64,000 nt of DNA from Ophiura sarsii (lineage: Eukaryota; Echinodermata; Ophiuroidea; Amphilepidida; Ophiuridae). Every line of letters begins with the position of its first letter. Position 1 is the stretch's first letter. The translations under genes were made by a program, and so were the position numbers. Shown piece by piece: positions 11,038-20,921 of this stretch. Location: assembly GCA_035610835.1 (NCBI GenBank), contig CM069459.1, positions 61,102,923 to 61,166,922 of the forward strand, in the 5' to 3' direction. Under the pieces are notes generated by a model. That model was not told the DNA's origin. It searched no databases and saw nothing but the letters and a program-made list of their open reading frames with translations.

Positions 11038-14000
11038 TATGCTATATCTGATCATTATCAGATTGTTGAATCTCGCTTTAACATGGCAAATTGGTCCAAA
11101 ATCAAGTGATACGCCATAGCCTATGCTATATCTGATCATTATCAGATTGTTGAATCTCACTTTAACATGGCAAATTGGTCCAAAATCATGTGACACGCCA
11201 TAGCTTACGGTATATCTAATTATTATCAGATTGTTGAATCTCACTTTAACATGGCAAATTGGTCCAAAATCATGTGACACGCCATAGCCTATGCTACATC
11301 TAATCATATGACGCGCCATAGCCTATGCTATATCTGATCATGTGACGCGCCATAGCCTATGCTATATCTGATCATTATCAGATTGTTGAATCTCACTTTA
11401 ACATGGCAAATTGGTCCACAATCATGTGACACGCCATAGCCTATGCTATATCTGATTATTATCAGATTGTTGAATCTCGCTTTAACATGGCAAATTGGTC
11501 CAAAATCAAGTGATACGCCATAGCCTATGCTATATCTGATCAATATCAGATTGTTGAATCTCACTTTAACATGGCAAATTGGTCCAAAATCATGTGACAC
11601 GCCATAGCCTATGCTATATCTGATCATTATCAGATTGTTGAATCTCGCTTTAACATGGCAAATTGGTCAAAAATCAAGTGATACGCCATAGCCTATGCTA
11701 TATCTGATCATTATCAGATTGTTGAATCTCACTTTAACATGGCAAATTGGTCCAAAATCATGTGACGCGCCATAGCCTATGCTATATCTGATCATTATCA
11801 GATTGTTGAATCTCACTTTAACATGGCAAATTGGTCCAAAATCAAGTGATACGCCATAGCCTATGCTATATCTGATCATTATCAGATTGTTGAATCACAC
11901 TTTAACATGGCAAATTGGTCCTAAATCATGTGACGCGCCATAGCCTATGCTATATCTGATTATTATCAGATTGTTGAATCTCACTTCAACATGGCAAATT
12001 GGTCCTAGATCAAGTGCCACGCCATAGCCTATGCTATATCTGATTATTATCAGACTGTTGAATCTCACTTTAACATGGCAAATTGGTCCTAGATCAAGTG
12101 CCACGCCATAGCCTATGCTATATCTGATCATTATCAGATTGTTGAATCTCACTTTAACATGGCAAATTGGTTCAAAATCATGTGACACGACATAGCCTAT
12201 GCTATATCTGATTATTATCAAATTGTTGAATCTCACTTTAACATGGCAAATTGGTCCAAAATCACGTGACGCGCCATAGCTTATGCTATATATGATCATT
12301 ATCAAATTGTTGAATCTCACTTTAACATGTCAAATTGGTCCAAAATCACGTGACACGCCATAGCCTGTGCTATATCTGATCATTATCAGATTATTGAATC
12401 TCGCTTTAACATGGCAAATTGGTCTAACATCATGTGACACGCCATAGCTTATGCTATATCTGATTATTATCAAATTGTTGAATCTCACTTTAACATGGCA
12501 AATTGGTCCAACATCATGTGACACGCCATAGTCTATGCTATATCTGATTATTATCAGATGGTTGAATCTCACTTTAACATGGCAAATTGGTCTAACATCA
12601 TGTGACACGCCATAGCTTATGCTATATCTGATCAATATCAGATTGTTGAATCACACTTTAACATGGCAAATTGGTCCAAAATCATGTGACACGCGATAGC
12701 CTATACTATATCTAATTATTATCAGATGGTTGAATCTCACTTTAACATGTCAAATTGGTCCTAAATCAAGTGAGACGCCATAGCTTATGCTATATCTGAT
12801 CATTATTATCAGATGGTTGAATCTCACTTTAACATGGCAAATTGGTCCAAAATCATGTGACACGCCATAGCCTGTGCTATATCTGATTATTATTATCAGA
12901 TGGTTGAATCTCACTTTAACATGGCAAATTGGTCCAACATCATGTGACACGCCATAGTCTATGCTATATCTGATTATTATCAGATGGTTGAATCTCACTT
13001 TAACATGGCAAATTGGTCTAACATCATGTGACACGCCATAGCTTATGCTATATCTGATCAATATCAGATTGTTGAATCACACTTTAACATGGCAAATTGG
13101 TCCAAAATCATGTGACACGCCATAGTCTATGCTATATCTGATTATTATCAGATGGTTGAATCTCACTTTAACATGGCAAATTGGTCTAACATCATGTGAC
13201 ACGCCATAGCTTATGCTATATCTGATCAATATCAGATTGTTGAATCACACTTTAACATGGCAAATTGGTCCAAAATCATGTGACACGCCATAGCCTGTGC
13301 TATATCTGATTATTATTATCAGATGGTTGAATCTCACTTTAACATGGCAAATTGGTCCAAAATAAAGTGACACGCAATAGCCTATGCTATATCTGCTTAT
13401 TATCAGATTGTTGAATCTCACTTTAACATGGCAAATTGGTTCAAAATCATGTGATACGCCATAGCCTATGCTATATCTGATTATTATCAGATTGTTGAAT
13501 CTCACTTTAACATGGCAAATTGGTTCAAAATCACGTGATACGCCATAGCCTATGCTATATCTAATCATTATCAGATTGTTGAATCTCGCTTTAACATGGC
13601 AAATTGGTCCAAAATCAAGTGATACGCCATAGCCTATGCTATATCTGATTATTATCAAATTGTTGAATCTCACTTTAACATGTCAAATTGGTCCAAAATC
13701 ACGTGACGCGCCATAGCCTATGCTATATCTGATCATTATCAGATTGTTGAATCTCACTTTAACATGGCAAATTGGTCCTAAATCAAGTGAGACGCCATAG
13801 CCTATGCTATATTCGATCGTTGTCAGATTGTCGAAACTCGCTTTAACATGGCAAATTGGCCCAAAATAACGTGACACGCCATAGCTTATGCTATATATAT
13901 GATCATTATCAGATTGTCGAAACTCACTTTAACATGGCAAGTTGGTCCAAAATCACGTGACGCGCCATAGCCTATGCTATATCTGATCATTATCAGATTG

Positions 14001-14061
14001 TTGAATCTCGCTTTAATATGGCAACATAATTGGTCCAAAATCACCTGACATGCCATGCCTA

Positions 14062-14385
14062 TGCTATGCCTTGATTTAAAAACGGTTTATTTCGGACAGT
14101 TTTCCGAGCTGTCACTGCGTGTTATACATATTTTGATACTTTTTATAGCGCAGTGCAATCGCTGGCCTGATCACCGTATGTGTGACCGGGCCTTAAATTT
14201 GATTTCATGTTTTCGAATTATTATTATTTCTCTATCATGCTTGTTGATATTTGCTCTGCCACTTCTACGGCGATCAGGGCAGCAATTGCACTGCGCTGAA
14301 AAAATATCCAAATATGAAAAACACGCAGTGAGAGAGCGCGGAAAACTATCCGAGATTATCAATTTTTAAATCAAGGTCACTTAAA
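14062..14385. mobile_element. Foldback MITE at the satellite boundary
   Basis: The left arm (CTTGATTTAAAAACGG at 14069, then a segment with CACTGCGTGTTATA and AGCGCAGTGCAATCGC) is inverted in the right arm, ending TTTTTAAATCAAGGTCAC near 14378. The arms are about 120 bp, with a short spacer near 14200-14265. It sits exactly where the 84-bp satellite stops. An ORF spanning it (14055-14369) is a by-product. Confidence 0.75.
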
Positions 14386-15152
14386 CCCTTTCACATTCTG
14401 TTGCGATCAGGCTGGCGCTTGCACTATGCTGAAAAATTATCAAAAGCCAAGAGCATCGAGGTCTCCAAGAACGCATCGGTGACGCAGTGGGAATTCGCGG
14501 CCGGGACATGAGAGAGTCGTGAGAGGGTCCCCATGGTCGCCCTTGAGCGCCAGTGCACCTCTTTTGCTTTGTGCATACACAGACACGAGCGCGGACTAGG
14601 TTCGGCGTTCTGTTCAGTAATGTCGCCGTGGAAGCGCAAAGCAAGTGACGTAGCGTTTCGTTGACGTAGCAAGGACGCATACCAAGTACTTGTCCTCTGC
14701 AACTACAGTAAAGGCCCTGTCACACATACGGCGATCAGGCCAGTGATCGCACTGCGCTATAAAAAGTGTATAACACGCAGTGATAGCGCGGAAAACTGTC
14801 CATATTTAAATCAATATCACCAAAACCCTTTCACAAACTGCTGCGATCAGACCGGCGCTTGGATTACGCTGAAACATTATCAAAACGCCAAGCCAAACGC
14901 ATCAAGATCTCCACATACCCTTCAGTGACGCAGTGGGAACTGGCTGGGACTTCAGAGGGTCGTGAGAGGGTCCCCATGGTCGCCCTTGAGCGCCAGTGCA
15001 CCACGCTTGTTTTGTGCATGCACAAAACAAGCGTGGAGGTTCCGCGTTCTGTTCAGAGCGCTATAATGGACTCAGTAGCAGCGAAAAATGAGCGTCCCGT
15101 CGACGTAGCAAGGACGCATACAAACTACTTGTCCTCTGCGACTGCAGTAAAG
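14386..15152. repeat. Tandem pair of about 440-bp transposon-derived units
   Basis: The unit starting CCCTTTCACATTCTGTTGCG at about 14386 recurs at about 14826 as CCCTTTCACAAACTGCTGCG. Both copies contain the AGGGTCCCCATGGTCGCCC block (about 14525 and 14966) and end in TGTCCTCTGCRACT followed by CAGTAAAGG. The second copy is preceded by GGCCCTGTCACACATACGG, the inverse of a segment of the neighbouring foldback element. I see no credible coding sequence. Confidence 0.75.
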
Positions 15153-15421
15153 GTTCGTTCACACTAGGCCATGTTTGCAGTGCGATGCGATGCGGTAGCC
15201 GTACTTCCACCGCAATGTACGGTAATTCGTCGCGGGTCACGCCGGGTCAACGCAGGTCACCGCATGCGATGGCATTCAGTGCCGTTTGGCAAAATATGAG
15301 AGCGTCAGCGTCAACGCAATGCGTCGCAGACTGCCGCAATGGCAGTTAAATATGTTTTAACTCTATTGCAATAACGTACCGCACCGCACAGTAAATAACG
15401 TTTTAGTGTGAACAAACCTTT
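15149..15421. mobile_element. MITE with TTCACACTA-type inverted ends
   Basis: AAAGGTTCGTTCACACTA at 15149 is inverted at 15404-15421 as TAGTGTGAACAAACCTTT. The interior is rich in CGCAATGCG/GCGATGCG words and has no coding frame. I could not find a clean target duplication, so the superfamily is unresolved. Confidence 0.65.
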
Positions 15422-15753
15422 GCTGTCAGGAGACAAACACATCATGATATTATCCCTATTATTATTACATGTTAATGTATTCAGATTAATCAAAAATGTT
15501 ATTGATACTCACCTGTTTAAACTCCCGCCAACAGATTATCATGGCTATATAAAAGTAGCATTATAGCATTACGCTAAGCTAGGATAATGCTCTCTAAATA
15601 AGATTTAAATAACAATCCATATCGGCAATGTGATTAGCAGATTAGAGCTTTAAACGTGGGTCATTGTTATTCCTTCTGTATCTACTACAAGGAGTATAAT
15701 GTACAGTCCTCAGAATAAGTAACTGACCAGGTAATATGCTTTCAACTCAACAT
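15422..15753. other. Intergenic, nothing recognised
   Basis: About 330 bp between two MITEs. No coding frame, RNA gene or repeat was recognised. Confidence 0.5.
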
Positions 15754-15755
15754 TA

Positions 15756-15956
15756 GGGAGCTTTCGATTTACACGACGGATGAATCTAGGACGGTTGAAT
15801 GACACTTTGAGTCATGTGCGCATGTGTCAACTTTATCATCCGTCAGTCCTCTAAATGCTACAACACGTAAAGGGACTAACAACCGTCGTGGTGACGACGG
15901 CAACGTTTTGTGTTTTACCGTCGTAAAAGCGTCCGTCATGTAAATCGAAAGCTCCC
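15756..15956. mobile_element. 201-bp MITE with perfect 18-bp terminal inverted repeats
   Basis: GGGAGCTTTCGATTTACA at 15756 is exactly inverted at 15939-15956, and the match continues imperfectly into a GACGG motif at each end. TA flanks both ends (15754-15755, 15957-15958). The interior is non-coding. Confidence 0.85.
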
Positions 15957-15961
15957 TACTA

Positions 15962-16561
15962 TCGGCCGAGTACACCAATGGCGAGTAGCTGAAGAATAGC
16001 GCTACCTCGCTAGTAACTGGGGCGTAACCAAAGCATTTGAGAGCACCAAACCGGGGTAAGCTGCTACGCTATAGTAACTTGCGAGTCGCGATATTGGAGG
16101 CTGGTTTTGGTGAGATCATGAACAGTGAGGCAAAATCTTAAGGAAGGAAGACAATAACGGGTGTATAAAGCCAATTTGAACTCATTGCGAACCAGTGATT
16201 GCTCAATATTGTACAATTTATTGTTTGTCCCACAATCATGTCATACACATCTTTTTCTTTGATGTTATCAGCGAACCAAGGAAACGTTGGGTCCTGATCA
16301 ACAGTTTTTACAATGTTTTCCCCAATATTAAAGTCAATTGCAGTTGGGCATTTGCTTGGCTTTAGGGTGAAACCCATACTGGATGCTTAGTTTCATCTTT
16401 TAGGGGACGATACTGAATAATGTGGACATTTACCTCGCTAGTTACTATTCTGGTGATACTCGCCAGTATTGCTCTCAGATATACATCGTTATTAAGTTAC
16501 GCTACAGTTAGGGCTGCTAGGGAAGTAGCTTACCTCCCTATAAAGTGGTGCACTCGGCCGA
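15962..16561. mobile_element. 600-bp TA-flanked element enclosing a reverse-transcriptase scrap
   Basis: TCGGCCGAGTACACCA at 15962 is inverted at the right end (TGGTGCACTCGGCCGA, ending 16561). TA flanks both ends. It starts only five bases after the preceding MITE. Its middle contains a LINE-derived segment (16138-16377), which suggests nested insertion or capture. Confidence 0.7.
16138..16377 (-). pseudogene. Probable reverse-transcriptase fragment (non-LTR type)
   Basis: The 79-codon minus-strand frame starts MGFTLKPSKC and continues AIDFNIGENIVKTVDQDPT. LKPSKC followed by a short F-x-I-G-E strand resembles the segment between the palm and thumb of R2/Tx1-like reverse transcriptases (KPSKCRSL, then FxIxGxxIP, then LG). 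The usual RSL-plus-Gly stretch is missing, consistent with a small deletion, and a stop lies just upstream. No catalytic YxDD is present. The assignment rests on motif memory only. Confidence 0.4.
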
Positions 16562-16636
16562 TATGTGTTATATGTATGTGTTGTATGTATAACCTAGGTA
16601 GTAACTTATTTTGAGGATTGTATATAATTTGAAAAC

Positions 16637-16885
16637 GTGTTGAGAAGGGACTTAGTAACGCAGACAGCGACTTATAAGCGCAATTTGATCGCAGCAGAGC
16701 ATAAACAAGCGCGGCGCTTTGTATGGCCCTCAAGGGCGATCATGGGGACCCTACCCCGCTCTAGATGGTGTCCACTGCGTCCCCATTCGGTTCTTAGAGA
16801 CCTTACTGTGTTTTGCATGGCTTTTTCCAGCGCAACGAGAGCGCAAGGCCTGATCGCCGTATGTATGACAGGTTTATACGATCAA
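16637..16885. repeat. Inverted relative of the 14.4-15.1 kb unit
   Basis: GGGCGATCATGGGGACCCT at about 16735 is nearly the inverse of AGGGTCCCCATGGTCGCCC in the 14.4-15.1 kb units. The segment ends with GGCCTGATCGCCGTATGT, the same terminal word as at 14727 inverted. It is a partial copy of the same family in opposite orientation. Confidence 0.65.
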
Positions 16886-16889
16886 TAAG

Positions 16890-17590
16890 GCTCTCACTCG
16901 CCCGACCTTAACATTACGCTTAATACCTGTCTCTCCCGTCCTTATGCGCTGTTACTGCACTGTCAACAATTTAAAATCAGCATTATTAGTGAAATTTGAT
17001 ACGAAAAGTGATTCTCCGACTAATTTCCTTTCCAAAAATGTATACTTTTTTATACATCATATAGTTCGAAAGTTACAAAACCGTTCATGTTTTTAGGGTT
17101 GACAGCCCCTTTAAAAAAAAAAACGTTTTCAGAATACGCTCGATTGAAAGCTTTGTATTTCGGAAAGTTACCATTTGATTGGTCTCACAATTTTTACCAA
17201 ATAAGGTGAGGTATATTTACTTTCATATCCCTGAATAGTAAGTAGCTACATTTCCTACTTATTAAGTTATAAGCTCTGCAGTCTTTGGACCCAGTATTTT
17301 GGGACATGCTGTAACAGTGTTGCAATCATCACAGCAACCTGTCAGATTGCAGTGACATTCAACCATATGATAATGATTGCGTTAAGCACAGATATAATAC
17401 ATCAGATTATTCTTGTATTACCATCTGACCATAGTGCAGAGAGATCCAGTTTTCAGGTAATAAACTAATAATTAAAATCCGAAGAAAAAAAGACACGACA
17501 TGCTGTACTTAAATCAAGCTAAATGATTAGCAGAAGCAAAAAGAATATTATTCACCGCATATAATGGTTAACGTAATTACGGATACAACA
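16890..17590. other. Intergenic, nothing recognised
   Basis: AT-rich sequence with no coding frame or repeat family that I can support. Confidence 0.5.
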
Positions 17591-17613
17591 TTTTATTTAT
17601 TGTTTATATTTTT

Positions 17614-18205
17614 TTCAGATCGATTAATCTTCCATCTTGCAACAACTTTGAACAATCGGTCGTTTATGTCAAAACATAACAACAGGTTTTTACGAAGCAC
17701 GACAGAGGGCGACAGACTATTTAGTTTACCTGATTTGAGACCAAGGCGATTTGTACACTAGGCATGTTTCAACTGCGTGGTAGTAAACCAGAAGTACCAC
17801 GCAAAAATAACTCAATTCGATGGGACGTATTCTCGTACTAAATGATTAAAATTGTTGAAGTTGGAAAACATCTTTAACCTAAAGTTATGTGGGACTTTGT
17901 TTGCTTTGATCATGTTGATTCTATACAACATTTTATTTTATTTCCCCTTTTTTCAGATCGATTAATCTTTGACCAATCCGTTCAACAACTTTGACCAATC
18001 CGTCGTTATGTCAAAACATAACAACAAATCTTAGCGTTTTTACGAAGCACGACAGAGGGCGGCAGACTATTTAGTTTACCTGATTTTATACCAAGGCGAT
18101 TTTTAATTATGTAGGCATGTTTCAATTGCGTGGTAGTAAACCAGAAGTACCACGCAAAAATAACTCAATTCGATGGGACGTATTCTCGTACTAAATGATT
18201 AAAAC
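17614..18205. repeat. Tandem duplication of about 245 bp, offset about 340 bp
   Basis: The segment from TTCAGATCGATTAATCTT to TTCTCGTACTAAATGATTAA occurs at about 17614-17854 and again at about 17953-18205 with scattered substitutions. Shared internal landmarks are ACGAAGCACGACAGAGGGCG and GTGGTAGTAAACCAGAAGTA. A pyrimidine-rich tract followed by CAG precedes both copies and resembles a splice acceptor, but the frames are not conserved between copies, so coding is unlikely. Confidence 0.8.
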
Positions 18206-18424
18206 CTAAAGAGCTCGCGTGTATGTTGACTGGCAGACTAGAAAGGCACACCACCATGTATAAATGCCTTTGACCTCTGCGGCAAGAGATGTCATGTAAT
18301 AACGCCCTCTATCGGTACAACATATGCAACGGTCCATAGTCTTCATCTCACCAGTATCGAATTTGGTTCAATTTTTTTCTCTCTATAAATTGCCGTAAAA
18401 TGCCGATCTTTAAAAAGTAAAGAT

Positions 18425-18721
18425 CAGGGCCGTAAGACACTTTTTTCAAAGGGGGGGGGGGGCGTTTTCAAAAAAACAAATTGTGAGTCAAATATGCGCG
18501 CGTAGCGCGCGAACATTTTCGAATTTGAACCTATTTTTTGCACGATCGAGGTACATTTTGGCTCTAAACAAGCTTGTAGCAAAGATTATTGCATTTTGGG
18601 AAGACAAATGCGCGCGTAGCGCGCGAAATTTTTTCATCTGTGTACACATTTTCCGGGGAAGATTTTCAAAGGGGGGGGGGGGGGGCGATTGCCACCATCG
18701 CCCCCCCTTCTTACGGGCCTG
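18425..18721. mobile_element. hAT-like MITE with G-tracts and GCGCGCGTAGCGCGCG motifs
   Basis: CAGGGCCGTAAGA at 18425 is mirrored at the right end by TTCTTACGGGCCTG (18708-18721). Inside are two copies of TGCGCGCGTAGCGCGCG (about 18495 and 18609) and two poly-G tracts. Its internal order matches the well-defined element at 19058-19424. The flanks share only AAGAT, so the target duplication is not clear. Confidence 0.65.
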
Positions 18722-18723
18722 AA

Positions 18724-19049
18724 GATGAACCATTGATTTGTCATAGTACAATATTTCAAAGTCAAGGGTTCATGTTAACGTTTTTCAATGTCAACAAAAT
18801 ACTGTAAAATCATCGTACAGTTCAAGCACAACATGCTGTTCCTCCATCTTTCACACACCGCACGCCACAGGCAAATTTATTATATGGTGAACGAATATGC
18901 ACCTTATATACCGTAAGTGATTACCCAAACCCCGGCACTGTCGAATGCGATCATTACGTGGGAGAAGAAGTTGTGGCATGACTAGACCACACCCTAATGG
19001 CAATCTACCTCAGCGTTTAGATCATAAAAATTGATCGTGATTTCACAAT
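18724..19049. other. Intergenic, nothing recognised
   Basis: About 330 bp between two related hAT-like MITEs; no gene or repeat supported. Confidence 0.5.
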
Positions 19050-19057
19050 TTTATAAC

Positions 19058-19424
19058 CAGTGTCGTAACTAGGTTATTTATATTGGGGGGGGGGGGGGGG
19101 GGGGCATGAAATGAAAGTGAACCGACACGTTTTTTGTGAAGCAAGTAATGCGCGTGTAGCGCGTGAAAATTTTCGACTTAACACTTTTGTTTGGCACGAT
19201 TGAGGTACATTTTGGCTCTTAACAAGCTTGTAGCAAATAATATAATATTAGGGACACACATGCGCGCGTAGCTCGCGACTTTTTTTTCATCTGTGTACTT
19301 TTGACCATCATAATTCCATGATTCCTCTGGTCAAATGAACCGACAGTGCCAATCTCAAACGACACGACGTCAATATCGGGGGGGGGGGGGCGATTGCCCC
19401 CTCGCCCCTCTGGTTACGCCACTG
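19058..19424. mobile_element. hAT-type MITE with perfect 8-bp target duplication
   Basis: Ends CAGTGTCGTAACTAG (19058) and CTGGTTACGCCACTG (ending 19424) are inverted. TTTATAAC flanks both sides exactly (19050-19057 and 19425-19432). An 8-bp duplication with CAGTG-type ends is diagnostic of hAT transposons. The interior has a 20-base G run, two GCGCG-TAG-CGCG motifs and ATTTTGGCTCTTAACAAGC, with no transposase. It lies about 370 bp beyond the stop of receptor gene 1. Confidence 0.92.
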
Positions 19425-19796
19425 TTTATAACCGTTTTGCTCAAGAAGTGCAATTTCAAGTTCCTTGAGCGTCAGCGGACCTTTAAACCTGGAGCCAGGT
19501 GGGTGAAATGAGTCAACTAAGGCGGAAAGGGAAAAGCTCATACAACTAACGTAAGAACAGCATGAAACCTTAAGGACAACATTTATCCAAACAGTACTTA
19601 TGTAACGCACACATTTGCTTAATATGTAATTATATTTTGTATAGTACAAACCAAGAGATATTCAGGATAGCAAGTGCCCTTATCATAAATTGTATGACTT
19701 GCCCAGCGGCACCAATAGCTGTTGTTTCTAAACAGTATCTTTCCTTTCAATATGTTCAAAACGAAATGTCTTATTCAAAATGTACGTTTCGGCAAT

Positions 19797-20921
19797 TCAC
19801 GGTCGTACGTCATGTTTAGGATGCTTTGCCATCGCCATGCATGCTCTATTTTCATTTCTATGAATTTGAAGTTCAGTGTACAGGGTGTCAGTATGCTGCC
19901 CTCTCTGCTGTTCAGTGCCTGTTTTTCGTACATATTTCACATATAAACCAATCATCAAACACAGCGCCATCAACGCCATTATGCCAGCGACAACAGTAGT
20001 GATGATCCAAATAGGATACTTAGAATTACGAAACAAACATCTATGACGGCAAAATTGCGCTAATGACGGGCTTTTAGTGCTGTAAACTGTCGTGTCTTTT
20101 TCTTTAGTAGGTCTAATTTGTATCGGTTCAGAAATGGTGTTCTCAGTAGCGATTGTATTTGTCAATGTATTGTCAATATCACCAAAAGACAACGGTCCCA
20201 CATTGCATGTCCTTACCAGACCGGGAAAGTGAGTGTTAGATACGTCACACGTTACAATTTTATTTTCATAATTCCTTGTCGGTCTGAATCTAATAACCGA
20301 CTGGATACGGTTGCCTTCCTTTGTAACGGTGGCATTCAAATAGTTGCTTTCACCATAAATATGCCAACGAATGTCCACATGTGGATAACCGATCTCGCTA
20401 TTACAGATGAGCTCTATATAATCTAGAGGTTCCACGGCGGCGTTCCACGTATCCAAACCATTGTGTGTGCAAAGTGGATCCGACGAAGGGAAATAGTTGA
20501 CAGACACATTTATAGAAACAATCGGTAACTCACTGTTGAATATATCATCAATCTTACAGTAATATTCGCCAGAATCTTCTCGTCCCACTGACGTGATCGA
20601 TAAGAAATACACGGACGCACCTTCAGGCATTAGTCGATACGCTAGAAAGAATCGGTCATCAACCCCTCCAAGAATGCTCTGATCCACCGACAACTTATGC
20701 ATCGCACCATCTCGTACTTTGCGCCAGATCTCGACACTTTGACCATTCTGTAAACCTCTAACTTCGCAGTATAATGACAGAATCTCTCCTTCAGAAACTG
20801 GGTCTACCGGCACCATGGCAGTCAATGTAGTTTCTGCATTGGTGGTGTAGTAGGGCACTAATAAAGGATAAATAATCCATGTCAACAGTACTCGTATGTT
20901 ATCCCATGCCATAGCTTTCAT
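19797..20921 (-). CDS. IgSF type I receptor, paralogue 1 (second cytoplasmic tyrosine lost)
   Basis: A 374-residue membrane receptor, numbered from the first ATG (20919-20921). A stop lies in frame 21 bases upstream of that ATG and A is at -3. Residues 1 to about 29 form a signal peptide (LLTWIIYPLLVPYY core). Ig domain 1 is V-like: C52, W66, then DSGEYYC ending at C122. Ig domain 2 is C2-like: C173, W186, C225, with a likely second disulfide C151-C239. N138 and N196 are glycosylation sequons. A Thr/Ser-rich stalk and C291xxxC295 precede a helix at about 304-328. The tail has YTEL at Y348; the place of a second motif reads CMAM (C361), so the ITAM-like pair is broken. It is the only paralogue to keep the canonical Trp in domain 1. 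Ligand and orthology are unknown. Confidence 0.9.
   Translation of the reverse strand: MKAMAWDNIRVLLTWIIYPLLVPYYTTNAETTLTAMVPVDPVSEGEILSLYCEVRGLQNGQSVEIWRKVRDGAMHKLSVDQSILGGVDDRFFLAYRLMPEGASVYFLSITSVGREDSGEYYCKIDDIFNSELPIVSINVSVNYFPSSDPLCTHNGLDTWNAAVEPLDYIELICNSEIGYPHVDIRWHIYGESNYLNATVTKEGNRIQSVIRFRPTRNYENKIVTCDVSNTHFPGLVRTCNVGPLSFGDIDNTLTNTIATENTISEPIQIRPTKEKDTTVYSTKSPSLAQFCRHRCLFRNSKYPIWIITTVVAGIMALMALCLMIGLYVKYVRKTGTEQQRGQHTDTLYTELQIHRNENRACMAMAKHPKHDVRP

Larger units (their letters stand above)
1..14055. repeat. 84-bp satellite array, about 140 monomers, open at left edge
   Basis: A tandem repeat with an 84-bp monomer: the start at base 1 recurs at base 85. Each monomer contains two short hairpins, ATAGC-CTAT-GCTAT and ATCTGAT-CATT-ATCAGAT, followed by a conserved block containing CTTTAACATGGCAAATTGG. 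Because 84 is 28 codons, one minus-strand frame stays open for long runs, the longest at 5797-7341. Its 28-residue repeat peptide includes IRYSIGYG and DFGPICHVK. Three insertions interrupt the array (3890-4267, 7577-8495, 10203-11037). Monomers differ at a few hot positions and form higher-order repeats. The array decays near 14040. I read this as satellite DNA rather than a gene, because the open frames lack consistent starts and end wherever a monomer is mutated. Confidence 0.97.

Noticed and set aside
14055..15167. Several open frames of 60-104 codons as genes
   Set aside because: They lie across inverted and tandem transposon units, and equivalent frames are not conserved between the copies.
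17564..17761. Possible exon after a pyrimidine tract and CAG
   Set aside because: The tandem copy at about 17953 shifts frame and gains stops, so coding constraint is not supported.
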